Assembly: GCA_018662365.1 (NCBI GenBank)
Contig: JABJGH010000030.1
Span: forward strand, 151,587-215,586
Length of the DNA: 64,000 nucleotides
Reading direction: 5' to 3'
Source of the DNA: Chloroflexota bacterium
Lineage (GTDB): Bacteria; Chloroflexota; Anaerolineae; Anaerolineales; UBA11579
Shown: piece after piece, positions 52,906 through 62,312 of the stretch
Position numbering within the stretch: position 1 is the first letter of the stretch
Layout: every line of letters begins with the position of its first letter
Made by a program: the position numbers and the translations under genes
The notes under the pieces: generated by a model
The model's input: the letters and a program-made list of their open reading frames with translations, nothing else
The model's database searches: none
Told to the model about the DNA's origin: nothing

Positions 52906-53928
52906 TTATTTTTTTATCTGCGCCCGCATTATATATCGATCTACACCGCCCAAATGATACTTATACTCTTCATCCCCTCGCATCATATCAAAAACCTCAA
53001 ACCCTTTTTCGATCGCATCCATTAATAAATATCCAGTCAATACGATTCCGGGGGATAGATTAGAAAACTTCGCCCCCATACCCGAGTTATAAACCCAAAC
53101 ACGATTTTTATAGACCAGATTGAAATACCCGCCCGCATAATCATTTCCTACTTTAATGAAAGAAAGTCTTAATATGCCCATCTTGAAGAATGCGTGAGCG
53201 ATAGCTTTCATTTGTTCGGTCATTTCCTCCGTAAGAAAAGCTCGCTTTTCTTTTTCCTCTCGCATTAATTCAAAAAATACGTCCAATTCATCATCCAACA
53301 CTGCTTCATCTTCAACCGTGTACCAAGTTACTGGGATAAAAAATCCTGCTGCATTTCGCAATTTTCTACGAAATTCATGACGATATTTTTTTTCTATTGA
53401 TGTTAAATATTCGTCGAAATCATTTGGAAGGGGGATATAAGGTGAGGGTTGCAACCTTTCACTAGAAAAACTAAGCGAGTGCTTCTTTGCCTGTTGTTCT
53501 ATTACATCCAAAGTAGGAGATTCTTCTAATAAATTATAAAGATCAATGATTTCCCATTCAGGTGCTTCTTCTCCTGTGAGATGATCCAAAATAGCAGACA
53601 AAAACTCCTTGTGGTCTGATTCTTGCACTATGATATCTAGGAAGTCAGAGATCTCAACACTACCTAATAAAAGCAGGGCGGGTTTTCCTTCTTTATTTTC
53701 AGTTAAAAAGAATGGCGCCGCCCCCACCAATTCATCAGCCTGATCTCTGCCAGTAATGATGTACAACTCGCCATTTGGCCATTCACCGCCCCCGCAAAAT
53801 TGCCACCAGACGGCCAGATACTCAGATCGCAAAAAGGGTAGATCGCTAATGCTTTTTTCTAATAATTCGTTCCATTCTTCAGAAATTTCGTTCCATTCTT
53901 CTTCTGTGCGAAGTATTTTAAGCTTCAT
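52906..53928 (-). CDS. FemAB/BioF2-like GNAT acetyltransferase
   Basis: A 340-residue protein of the BioF2-like (Acetyltransf_6) type: SDLPFLRSEYLAVWWQFCGG near the start, SIEKKYRHEFRRKLRNA in the middle, and the C-terminal YAGGYFNLVYKNRVWVYNSG with FDMMRGDEEYKYHLGG. Family members are acyl- or aminoacyl-transferases linked to envelope or polysaccharide modification; the substrate is unknown. The ORF-track start at 53976 lies 16 codons upstream. I prefer ATG 53928 (MKLKILRTEEEW), but the ribosome binding site (AGGA, 10 nt away) is weak and the choice is open. Confidence 0.82.
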   Translation of the reverse strand: MKLKILRTEEEWNEISEEWNELLEKSISDLPFLRSEYLAVWWQFCGGGEWPNGELYIITGRDQADELVGAAPFFLTENKEGKPALLLLGSVEISDFLDIIVQESDHKEFLSAILDHLTGEEAPEWEIIDLYNLLEESPTLDVIEQQAKKHSLSFSSERLQPSPYIPLPNDFDEYLTSIEKKYRHEFRRKLRNAAGFFIPVTWYTVEDEAVLDDELDVFFELMREEKEKRAFLTEEMTEQMKAIAHAFFKMGILRLSFIKVGNDYAGGYFNLVYKNRVWVYNSGMGAKFSNLSPGIVLTGYLLMDAIEKGFEVFDMMRGDEEYKYHLGGVDRYIMRAQIKK

Positions 53929-54159
53929 CAATAATATTTCCTGTCCTTTTTCAAAAACTTTATTCCCTTGCTCCATAACTTTAGAACCACCAAGGGACCC
54001 ATTCTTTCCAAAATGCGCAAAAACAGATTCATTCTTTTAATCAGTTTAAGACAAAACCCGTCTTCGATTTTACCAGTATAATTTGAGAGAACAGGAAAAA
54101 AATTGCTTAGCGTTTTATTAATAATTTTCATTTATCTTTTGTAACATGGGTGAGACAAA

Positions 54160-56385
54160 TTGACTTTTGATCTAAACATTCTTCCTCTATTTCGCCAAGA
54201 TGGGCAAGACAGGCCCGAATTACCTGGTGTGCACGTTGCCATGCCCCCTCGGAGAGCCACCCGCGTGCGTAGTCAAGACCGCTTGATTATCTTCATGCAT
54301 TTTGAAGGCAAGGGGGTTGTATTACGAGATCAACTCAACCAATTACTAAAGAGCATTGAAAAATCCTATTACAGTCGAACGGGCACGATCACTTCGACCC
54401 TGCAAGCCATCACAGAAGAAATCAATGACATCTTGCTCAATCAAAACCTCAAATATGGTTCAAGTGGTCAACAAGCCCATGCCTACTTAACCCTCGCCGT
54501 AATGCGGCGAGATATGCTCTATATTGCTCAATCTGGGCTTATGCATGGTTTCCTCATCTCAGGGGAAAAGGTCGACCACTTTTATGATGCAAATATTGCT
54601 GGGCGAGGTCTCGGCCTAAGCCGTACAGCCTCCGTTCAGTTTTCTCAGGCACCCTTGGCAAAAGGCACCCTACTAATTTATTTACCCAACCTGCCACAAG
54701 GATGGAATAAAGGCACTCTAGAAAATGTCCATGGACAACAATTAGGCGTATTGAGACGCCGATTCCTGTCTGATGCGGGATCTGATCTCAAAGCTTTAAT
54801 CATTGAAACCATACCAGGGGAAGGCGACCTATACTTGCTCTCAGCCGAAGCAAAGTCTGCCCGCCATACAGCAGAAACTCACCCCCCAGAAGAAATTTTA
54901 GAAGATTCTTCTGAACCAACACCCGAAACTATTGAAGTAAATATTGAATCTAGCCAACCCACAGTCGCTTTTTCCGAAGAGACCGTTCCCATTCCTGTGG
55001 CGGAATCACAAGGAAAACCCAAAGAGAGATTTGTTTCCAATGAGGATCAAGAGCTGGTTTCAAAACCGGCTCGCGAAATCCCTGATATCGGACCCATTCT
55101 AAAGAATGCGATTAAAAAAACTGGTGGCTGGTTTGGAACAGCATTGCGATCCGCAAGAACTTTCTTTCTTCGTATGCTGCCCGATGAGGAAGAATTCAAA
55201 ATATCTTCCTCAATGATGGCATTTATCGCCGTGATCATCCCCGTAGTTGTCGTTGCTGCAACCGCCCTCATCTATGCTCGTATAGGACTCAATCGTCAGT
55301 ATGCTCGTTATTACCAACAGGCAAATCAGGCGATGATAGTTGCCAAATCCGAAGGAGATCAATCTTCCCTCCACCTCACCTTAAATACAGCTCTGGCAGA
55401 TATAACGCGAGCAGAAGAATATCAAGTTACGGATGAATCACAAGCCTTAAGGGAAGAGATCCAAACCTTTTTAGACACCTTTGATTATGTCAATAGACTA
55501 GATTTCCAACCAGCGATTGCGGGCAATTTAAGTTCTTCAATTAAAATTAAGCGCATGGAAGCAACTGGGCGAGATCTTTATATGCTTGATTCCAACAGTG
55601 GATCAGTCATGCGAGCCTGGTTGACCGGGACAGGTTATGAAATGGACCCCACCTTTAGTTGTGGTCCAGGCCAATATGGTCCCTATATTGTGAGTGAAAT
55701 TATTGACATTGCAACCTTGCCGCGTGACAGCGAAAAACAAGCATCGATCATCGGCCTCGATGGCAATGGCAATCTGATCTACTGTGAACCTGATGAAGCA
55801 CCCTATGTAGTTCCATTGGCGCCACCCCACAGCAATTGGGGACAGCCCACCGCGATCACAATTGAAGATGGCAATCTCTATATCCTCGATCCGATCACCA
55901 ATGCGGTTTGGATCTATTTTGGAAACAAGGATCAATTTATCGGTAGTGCAAATTTCTTCTTTACCGAAGAAGTGCCTAACTTACAATCTGCAATTGATAT
56001 GACCGTCAGTCAAGATGACTTATTAATATTACATGCCGACGGCCACACCACCTTATGCACTTATAGCATTTTAGAAGAAGCTCCCACTGAATGTGAGGAC
56101 CCCGCATTATTAAAAGATGAGCGACCTGGCAGAGAGAATGCAGCCACGCTCCCGGATGCACGTTTCTTCCAATTATCCCGCACTCAGCCTCCCGAACCAT
56201 CTATATACTTTTTAGATCCCATCACTCGCTCGGTCTATCAATTTAGTTTAAAATTGAGTCTCATCCAACAATTACGATCAGAAACCGACCTGCCAGCAGG
56301 GGTCGTAACCGCTTATGCGATCAGCCCTACCCGTTCTATTTTTATTGCTTTAGACAATCAAGTACTCATCGCTTTCCTGCCTTAA
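54160..56385 (+). CDS. PP2C-like domain, TM and extracytoplasmic propeller-like domain protein
   Basis: The 741-residue protein starts at TTG after GGGTGAG; an in-frame stop 9 bp upstream rules out an earlier start. Residues 1-230 resemble a degenerate PP2C fold (AHAYLTLAVMRRDMLYIAQSG) but lack clear metal-binding Asp motifs. After an acidic linker and a TM (MAFIAVIIPVVVVAATALIY, near 350), a helical stretch precedes a beta-rich extracytoplasmic half with repeated LYILDPITN and IYFLDPITRS units, like propeller blades. It may sense an outside signal. It is 4 bp before priA. Confidence 0.7.
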   Translation: MTFDLNILPLFRQDGQDRPELPGVHVAMPPRRATRVRSQDRLIIFMHFEGKGVVLRDQLNQLLKSIEKSYYSRTGTITSTLQAITEEINDILLNQNLKYGSSGQQAHAYLTLAVMRRDMLYIAQSGLMHGFLISGEKVDHFYDANIAGRGLGLSRTASVQFSQAPLAKGTLLIYLPNLPQGWNKGTLENVHGQQLGVLRRRFLSDAGSDLKALIIETIPGEGDLYLLSAEAKSARHTAETHPPEEILEDSSEPTPETIEVNIESSQPTVAFSEETVPIPVAESQGKPKERFVSNEDQELVSKPAREIPDIGPILKNAIKKTGGWFGTALRSARTFFLRMLPDEEEFKISSSMMAFIAVIIPVVVVAATALIYARIGLNRQYARYYQQANQAMIVAKSEGDQSSLHLTLNTALADITRAEEYQVTDESQALREEIQTFLDTFDYVNRLDFQPAIAGNLSSSIKIKRMEATGRDLYMLDSNSGSVMRAWLTGTGYEMDPTFSCGPGQYGPYIVSEIIDIATLPRDSEKQASIIGLDGNGNLIYCEPDEAPYVVPLAPPHSNWGQPTAITIEDGNLYILDPITNAVWIYFGNKDQFIGSANFFFTEEVPNLQSAIDMTVSQDDLLILHADGHTTLCTYSILEEAPTECEDPALLKDERPGRENAATLPDARFFQLSRTQPPEPSIYFLDPITRSVYQFSLKLSLIQQLRSETDLPAGVVTAYAISPTRSIFIALDNQVLIAFLP

Positions 56386-56389
56386 TTTA

Positions 56390-58915
56390 ATGACTAAATA
56401 TGTCGAAGTTGCCGTAAATGTCCCCCGTATTTCGGGGGTCTTTCATTATCATCTCCCCCCTCATCTTGAAAATAAAATTCAATTGGGCAATTTAATTATT
56501 GCCCCGTTTGGAAAACAAATCATTCAAGGGGTTGTCTTACGCTTCATCGATGAGCCTGAAGTAGAAGACACCCGCCCTGTTCAAGGCTTATTAGATAGCG
56601 AAATATCCCTCACCATAGCCCAAATAGAGTTAGCCAAACACTTGGCAAAAAACAACCTCGCTCCCCTTGCAGCTTGCATCGCATTAATGATCCCCCCTGG
56701 TCTTAGTCAATTTACCGACACCTTGTTTTCTCTAAACCATAATATTGATGATCTTTATCTAGAGGGAAATGAAACCAAAAATAAACTAATTAAATTATTG
56801 GGGAAAAAAGGGGCTCTCCGTGGTCGCCAAATCAATAGAGCATTTCCAAAAGAAGAATGGAAGAACATTGCCCGAAAATTAGTAGCAAAAAAGATTTTCT
56901 CAGCAACCCCCATTTTGCCGCCCGCGCGCGTTCGCCCAAAATATGTGAAAACTGCACAATTGTCCATCCCACCAGAAGAAGTTCACCCTGATATGGAGAA
57001 TTTGGGGAATAATGCCACCACCATCGAAAGACGATATGAAGTATTAAGGTTTTTATCAGAAGAACCAATACCGAAAGATATCATTTGGGTTTATGCAGAA
57101 AGCAATGCTAATTTAGCCGATCTAAAATTACTTCACGAGAAAGGTTTGATTATATTGCGGGAAGAACTGGCCTGGCGAGATCCCCTCGCTGGATTATCCT
57201 ATGATCCAAGTAGCCCCCTAAACCTCACCATAGATCAAAAAAAGGTTTGGAATGAAATTCAAAATGGCTTATTAGAAGCATCCCAGGGCAAAAAAATAGG
57301 TCCCTTTTTATTACATGGTGTGACTGGCTCAGGGAAGACCGAGATCTATCTCAAAGCAGTTGCAGAGGTAATTGAGCATGGTCAACAGGCCATCGTTCTA
57401 GTTCCCGAGATAGCCCTCACTCCCCAAACAGTCCGCCGATTTATGGCTCGCTTTCCCGGCCGGGTGGGCATCATGCATTCCCGCTTATCTGAAGGCGAAC
57501 GTTATGACACCTGGCGTCGAGCAAGGCAAGGAAAACTATCCGTCATTATTGGCCCCCGTTCCGCGCTCTTCACTCCCCTTCCCAACATCGCTTTGATCGT
57601 TGTCGATGAATCCCATGACAGCTCGTATTATCAGGCAGATCGCTTGCCCTATTTCCATGCACGCCATGCTGCCGTCGCTTATGCAAAACTATTAAACGCC
57701 GTTTGCTTATTAGGCAGCGCTACCCCAGACCTCGGAAGTTATTATCAAGCCGACAAAGGAAACTGGAAATTACTGGAATTACCAAACCGCATTCTTGCCC
57801 ACCAAGAAACCATTCAAGGATATCGAGAAAAATTTGATATTTCCGAAGAATATCTACCCATCCCAAATGTCAACGCTGAAGGAAGAGATCTTCCCCCAGT
57901 GAAGATCATTGACATGCGTCTTGAATTACAAAGCGGCAACAGGAGTCTTTTCAGCCAAACATTAAAAAAACAAATCGCAAAGGTTTTAGAGATGAACCAA
58001 CAAGCGATTTTATTTCTCAATCGTCGTGGGACAGCCACTTACGTTTTTTGTCGAGATTGCGGTCACGTTTTAACCTGCCCCCGTTGCTCAATGTCTTTAA
58101 CCTACCATAGCAAAGAAAAAAAGAATCTTCACTGCCATCATTGTGGCTATCAACGCCAAATGGAAAAACATTGCCCCAATTGCAACAGTGAACGCATTCG
58201 TCAATATGGGACCGGCACCGAAAAAGTTGAAGCGGAGGTGCAAGAACTTTTCCCTGATGCCAGAGTCCTTCGGTTAGACCAAGAAAGCACTAGCAAAAAA
58301 GGTTCTCATGAGATCATCCTGAATCATTTCACCCACCATCGCGCCGATATCTTGGTCGGCACCCAAATGCTTGCCAAGGGCTTAGACTTACCCCTGGTCA
58401 CATTGGTTGGGGTAGTTTTGGCAGACGTAGGGCTACATTTACCCGATTACCGCGCCGGAGAACGAGTATTTCAAGTCTTATCCCAGGTCGCCGGAAGAGC
58501 TGGTCGCAGTCCCTTAGGGGGGCAGGTGATCATGCAAAGTTTTCACCCGGACCATTATCTCCTTCAGGCTGCAGCAAACCATGACTATGCTGGATTTGTG
58601 GAGCAAGAATTAAACTACCGCAAACAATTAGGCTATCCTCCCTATAGTCGATTATTACGCCTGCTATATCGCCACCGACAGGAAGAAAAGGCCGAGTCCG
58701 AGGCTTTGAGAATGACAGAGAATATCCGTGCCCAAATCAATTCTCAAAATAGGCGTGCCACCGAGGTCATCGGGCCCGCTCCTGCCTTCTATTCAAAAGT
58801 AGATGGTTGGTATCGTTGGCAGATTATCCTAAGAGGTCCTGACCCGGCCACCTTATTGCCTCAACATAAATTATCTGAATGGCAGGTCGAGGTAGACCCG
58901 CAATCTTTGTTATAA
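56390..58915 (+). CDS. priA: Primosomal protein N' (PriA helicase)
   Basis: PriA restarts stalled replication forks. At 841 aa it has the N-terminal DNA-binding domain (YVEVAVNVPRISGVFHYHLP), Walker A FLLHGVTGSGKTEIYLKAV, the DEAH-type box VVDESHDSSYYQ, and the zinc-binding region CRDCGHVLTCPRCSMS...CHHCGYQ...CPNC. The helicase C-terminal RAGERVFQVLSQVAGRAGR is intact. No good ribosome binding site is seen, and the 4-bp gap suggests translational coupling to the upstream gene. Confidence 0.96.
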   Translation: MTKYVEVAVNVPRISGVFHYHLPPHLENKIQLGNLIIAPFGKQIIQGVVLRFIDEPEVEDTRPVQGLLDSEISLTIAQIELAKHLAKNNLAPLAACIALMIPPGLSQFTDTLFSLNHNIDDLYLEGNETKNKLIKLLGKKGALRGRQINRAFPKEEWKNIARKLVAKKIFSATPILPPARVRPKYVKTAQLSIPPEEVHPDMENLGNNATTIERRYEVLRFLSEEPIPKDIIWVYAESNANLADLKLLHEKGLIILREELAWRDPLAGLSYDPSSPLNLTIDQKKVWNEIQNGLLEASQGKKIGPFLLHGVTGSGKTEIYLKAVAEVIEHGQQAIVLVPEIALTPQTVRRFMARFPGRVGIMHSRLSEGERYDTWRRARQGKLSVIIGPRSALFTPLPNIALIVVDESHDSSYYQADRLPYFHARHAAVAYAKLLNAVCLLGSATPDLGSYYQADKGNWKLLELPNRILAHQETIQGYREKFDISEEYLPIPNVNAEGRDLPPVKIIDMRLELQSGNRSLFSQTLKKQIAKVLEMNQQAILFLNRRGTATYVFCRDCGHVLTCPRCSMSLTYHSKEKKNLHCHHCGYQRQMEKHCPNCNSERIRQYGTGTEKVEAEVQELFPDARVLRLDQESTSKKGSHEIILNHFTHHRADILVGTQMLAKGLDLPLVTLVGVVLADVGLHLPDYRAGERVFQVLSQVAGRAGRSPLGGQVIMQSFHPDHYLLQAAANHDYAGFVEQELNYRKQLGYPPYSRLLRLLYRHRQEEKAESEALRMTENIRAQINSQNRRATEVIGPAPAFYSKVDGWYRWQIILRGPDPATLLPQHKLSEWQVEVDPQSLL

Positions 58916-58957
58916 GTCAAAACCTTAGAGATTATTTCTCTTTAACAAAACAAACGT

Positions 58958-58963
58958 TATAAT
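58958..58963 (+). promoter_or_regulatory. -10 box upstream of the phosphoribosyltransferase gene
   Basis: A perfect TATAAT lies 32 bp before the ATG; the -35 at usual spacing is weak. A short leader with a normal ribosome binding site follows, unlike the leaderless cases. Confidence 0.4.
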
Positions 58964-58995
58964 TGGATTTTAGAAATACTTTTGGAGAAAATTGT

Positions 58996-59499
58996 ATGCG
59001 CCAAGAAATGATTGGCTGGGACGAAGTAGATAAACTAATTGACCTGCTCATGGTTCAATTTGAAAGAGAATATGAAGCAATGGTGTTAATCACTCGTGGT
59101 GGCATCATTCCTGGGGGTATGTTGGCGGAAGCAATGGGCATCACCCATGTGCTCACTGCCGCAGTAGACTTTCCCGCCCAAATGGAAAGTGATCGAGAAA
59201 ATTTATTGGTTTGGCCCCAGTTCATCCAATTCCCCGACGATGATCTTCTACGAGGTCGCCAAGTTTTAGTCATCGATGATGTTTGGGGTTCTGGCAGAAC
59301 CGTCACTGCTGTAAAAAACAGGGTCTCTGCTGCGGGCGGTCATCCAGATGTTTGTGTGCTTCATTTTAACCCTCACCGCAACTTGTTTGGCTCTACCCGG
59401 CCAGATTACTTTGCTGCCAGCACCGATGCACATATCGTCTACCCATGGGAAGTAGACCGGGGACCCCAAGCGGCTTATGGAAAATACGGGGACTATTAA
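58996..59499 (+). CDS. Purine-type phosphoribosyltransferase
   Basis: A 167-residue PRTase with the PRPP-binding motif VLVIDDVWGSGRTVTAVKN and the early LITRGGIIPGGMLAEAMG. It resembles xanthine/guanine (Gpt-like) PRTases used in purine salvage; the base is not certain. The ORF-track start TTG 58963 overlaps a TATAAT at 58958-58963; ATG 58996, with GGAGAAAATTGT upstream, is preferred. A strong terminator follows. Confidence 0.85.
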   Translation: MRQEMIGWDEVDKLIDLLMVQFEREYEAMVLITRGGIIPGGMLAEAMGITHVLTAAVDFPAQMESDRENLLVWPQFIQFPDDDLLRGRQVLVIDDVWGSGRTVTAVKNRVSAAGGHPDVCVLHFNPHRNLFGSTRPDYFAASTDAHIVYPWEVDRGPQAAYGKYGDY

Positions 59500-59513
59500 A
59501 CGAATTTGTTATC

Positions 59514-59549
59514 AAAAAGGACGGAAAGTTTAAACTTTCCGTCCTTTTT
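59514..59549. terminator. Bidirectional terminator between phosphoribosyltransferase and mscS genes
   Basis: AAAAAGGACGGAAAGTTT and AAACTTTCCGTCCTTTTT form a fully symmetrical 18-bp inverted repeat with terminal A/T runs between converging genes. Confidence 0.92.
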
Positions 59550-59568
59550 TTTCTATATTTGCTAAATT

Positions 59569-60417
59569 TTATTTCTTTAATTCGATTGTTTGGGTGGGGA
59601 AAGGCATGCCGATCCCCGCCTGATCATAGGCTTTCTTTATTGCCAATATCCCATCATTTTTAGCCTTTATTAGACCCGTCTCTTTCGTTGAATACCAATA
59701 GTGAATGGTCAAATCAATCGCAGTATCTCCAAACCCTCCATAAGCGACTGCCGGAGCTGGGTCGCTCAAAACACCATCAATAGAACTTATTGCCTCAATA
59801 GATATTTCCATCACCTTTTTTAGGTCACTCTCATACTCAATCCCTATCGGTAAAGAAATTCGCCGGCGTTCGGTACGGGTGAAATTAATGATCGGATTTG
59901 AAAATACCTCGCCATTTGGGATCGTCACCCTACGGCCATCTCCAGTTAACATTTCAGTAGCACGCAGGTCAACGGTTAACACTTTGCCATCATAACCAGC
60001 CACTTCTATAAAATCACCAATATCAAAGGGTTGTTGAATTAATAAAAGCACGCCAGCCACGAAATTAGCACTGACATCTTGCAAAGCAAAACCAATTGTA
60101 AATCCTAATATTCCTAACCCTGTAAGTAAAGCAGACACATCCTGCCCTGCTTGCTGCAGAGCCAAAACAAGACCAACCGAGATCACTCCCCATCGCACCA
60201 GTCTTTCCAACAGGATCGATATCTCTTTGTCAGTTTTTCTTCTTTTTAAAGTCTGTACCATGAGCTTACTGGCAAAACGAGCCAAATATATACTCACTAC
60301 AAATATAAGCACACCCGCGAATACTTGGGGTAAGTTTTCGATCATTCCTTTCCACCAAGTGTCAAATAATTCTGATAAATTTTCCCATACAACATCCATG
60401 TTATTTCTCCTGATCAC
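59569..60417 (-). CDS. mscS: Small-conductance mechanosensitive channel (MscS family)
   Basis: MscS opens under membrane tension to release solutes. The 282-residue protein has TM helices at the N-terminus (VFAGVLIFVVSIYLARFASKL and more), the pore-lining LLTGLGILGFTIGFALQDVSANFVAGVLLL near residue 95, and the beta-domain GDFIEVAGYDGKVLTVDLRATEM. The conserved pattern is intact and the length matches E. coli MscS. A CAGGAGAAATAAC ribosome binding site is present. Confidence 0.93.
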   Translation of the reverse strand: MIRRNNMDVVWENLSELFDTWWKGMIENLPQVFAGVLIFVVSIYLARFASKLMVQTLKRRKTDKEISILLERLVRWGVISVGLVLALQQAGQDVSALLTGLGILGFTIGFALQDVSANFVAGVLLLIQQPFDIGDFIEVAGYDGKVLTVDLRATEMLTGDGRRVTIPNGEVFSNPIINFTRTERRRISLPIGIEYESDLKKVMEISIEAISSIDGVLSDPAPAVAYGGFGDTAIDLTIHYWYSTKETGLIKAKNDGILAIKKAYDQAGIGMPFPTQTIELKK

Positions 60418-60452
60418 TTATTCTATTCATAACTATACCAAACTGTTTAGGT

Positions 60453-60458
60453 TACAAT
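60453..60458 (+). promoter_or_regulatory. Leaderless-type -10 box of the GT2 gene
   Basis: TACAAT is followed by CCCCCC and then ATG 60465, the same 6-bp spacing as at three other genes in this window. No convincing -35 was found. Confidence 0.4.
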
Positions 60459-60464
60459 CCCCCC

Positions 60465-61475
60465 ATGCCGAAAGTATCTATTCTTCTCCCCTGCTATAAC
60501 GCTGCGAACTATATTGAGGAGTGCTTGGAAAGCATTCACCAGCAAAGTTTTCAGGATTTTGAAGTGGTGATCATAGATGATGGCTCTACAGATCAAACAG
60601 CTGAAATACTCTCCAAGTGGGCCGAAAAAGATGATCACTTTTCCGTAAGAAGAATTGAACACAGCGGGGTGATTGAAGCCTCAAATGCAGGTCTTGCCAA
60701 ATGTCAGGGAGAGTATATCGCCCGCATGGATGCAGATGACCTCATGCACCCTGATCGCCTTAAAAAACAAACCGCCCTTTTGGATACCAACCCAGATATA
60801 GATATTTGCAGTTGTCTGGTTTCCCCTGCAGGGGAAATGCGAGAGGGATTTAAGCTCTATATGGATTGGCTCAACAGCCTCATTTCTGATGAAGATGTCC
60901 GACGGGAGATATTTGTTGAAAGCCCCATTGCAAACCCGACCGCCATGATCCGCTCTGAGGTAATAAAAAATTTCGGGGGCTATCAAGACCGTGGCTGGCC
61001 TGAAGATTATGACCTCTATCTCCGCTTATATTCAGCAGGCCATAAATTTGCTAAAGTACCTGAAATCTTGCTATATTGGCGAGATCACCCCACAAGACTA
61101 ACCCGAGCAGACAGTCGTTACTCCTTAGAAAATTTCATCCGCGCGAAAGCAAATTACCTGATCTCTGGTCCACTAATAGATCGCGATGCGGTCATCATTT
61201 GGGGGGCCGGCATGCACGGAAAACGAATCAGCAAACATTTACTCCGCGCAGATGTGAATATCGTTGCCTTTGTCGATATCGATCCAAAAAAGATTGGCAG
61301 CACCAGAAAGGATCGCCCCATTATTCCCCCCGAGGAAGTCATGACAACCTGGGAAAATTATAAAAACCCGGTCATCTTCTCGGCAGTCGGGGCAAGAGGT
61401 GCCCGTCAAAACATACGTGAAAGATTAACAGAAATGGATTTTATAGAAGGTAAAGATTGGTGGGGCGTAGCTTGA
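60465..61475 (+). CDS. Glycosyltransferase family 2 with C-terminal Rossmann-like domain
   Basis: A 336-residue protein. The GT-A domain begins VSILLPCYNAANYIEECLES, has VVIIDDGSTDQTAEIL and the DxD metal site YIARMDADDLMHPDRL, and GGYQDRGWPEDYDLYLRLY. After about residue 235 a second domain starts with AVIIWGAGMHGKRISKHLL and NIVAFVDIDPKKIG, a nucleotide-binding-like unit seen in some GT2 fusions. Its role there is unknown. It is upstream of a methyltransferase gene, suggesting surface glycan synthesis. Confidence 0.9.
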   Translation: MPKVSILLPCYNAANYIEECLESIHQQSFQDFEVVIIDDGSTDQTAEILSKWAEKDDHFSVRRIEHSGVIEASNAGLAKCQGEYIARMDADDLMHPDRLKKQTALLDTNPDIDICSCLVSPAGEMREGFKLYMDWLNSLISDEDVRREIFVESPIANPTAMIRSEVIKNFGGYQDRGWPEDYDLYLRLYSAGHKFAKVPEILLYWRDHPTRLTRADSRYSLENFIRAKANYLISGPLIDRDAVIIWGAGMHGKRISKHLLRADVNIVAFVDIDPKKIGSTRKDRPIIPPEEVMTTWENYKNPVIFSAVGARGARQNIRERLTEMDFIEGKDWWGVA

Positions 61476-61553
61476 AAATCAGTTCTTATCATCGACCAAT
61501 TATTTTTTTATTGGTTTATACTTGGGAAATATTTTGAGCTAGAAGAAGTAATC

Positions 61554-62312
61554 ATGACACAAAATAACAATAACTTAGCACCCAAAATCGATCTTGATAA
61601 GGCGGCTTTGCGCGGGGAGCCTTCCTATGTTTGGCGCGCTGGACAACAAAGACGCTTAGATATGCTCCATGCCGCTGTGGGAGACCGTGTCCAAGGAAAA
61701 ATCCTCGAAAATGGATGTGGGGTGGGGATGTATGTCGAACATCTCAAGTCTTTTGGGGGGCAGGTTTTTGGATTGGAATATGATTTTCCCAGAGTATTAG
61801 AAGCATCACAAAATCACCATCTATTGATTAATGCCGCAGGGGAGCAGTTACCTTATCCAAAAAATAGTTTTGACCTGATATTAAGCCATGAGGTCATTGA
61901 ACATGTCCAAGATGACCGTAAAGCCATTGAAGAAATGATTCGTGCCCTGGCTGTCGGAGGCCGTGCGGCAATATTTTGCCCCAATCGTTGGTACCCCTTT
62001 GAAACCCATGGCATCTATTGGAAAGGGAAGTATAAATTTGGCAACATCCCCCTCGTCAATTATTTGCCCCGCAAACTTCGTGACAAACTCGCCCCCCATG
62101 TAGAGGTCTATACTTCTAGGGAAATGAATCATTTATTTGAGGGTCTTCCTGCAAAGGTAATAAGGAAAACGATCATCTTTGGCGCATATGATAATCTCAT
62201 CGCCCGATGGCCAATTGTCGGCAGCGCACTTCGGGGAATTTTGCAATTCTTAGAAAAAACACCCTTCCGGATTTTTGGTCTATCGCATTTTTGGGTCGTG
62301 GAGAAAATATAA
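61554..62312 (+). CDS. Class I SAM-dependent methyltransferase
   Basis: The 252-residue protein has motif I ILENGCGVGMYVEHLKSFG near residue 50, FGLEYDFPRVLEA, and SFDLILSHEVIEHVQDDRKA near 107, typical of methyltransferase-11 enzymes acting in glycan or lipid synthesis. The substrate is unknown. It follows the GT2 gene by 78 bp and has a GAGCTAGAAGAAG region upstream. Its 3' end overlaps the likely beginning of the M16 peptidase frame. Confidence 0.85.
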   Translation: MTQNNNNLAPKIDLDKAALRGEPSYVWRAGQQRRLDMLHAAVGDRVQGKILENGCGVGMYVEHLKSFGGQVFGLEYDFPRVLEASQNHHLLINAAGEQLPYPKNSFDLILSHEVIEHVQDDRKAIEEMIRALAVGGRAAIFCPNRWYPFETHGIYWKGKYKFGNIPLVNYLPRKLRDKLAPHVEVYTSREMNHLFEGLPAKVIRKTIIFGAYDNLIARWPIVGSALRGILQFLEKTPFRIFGLSHFWVVEKI

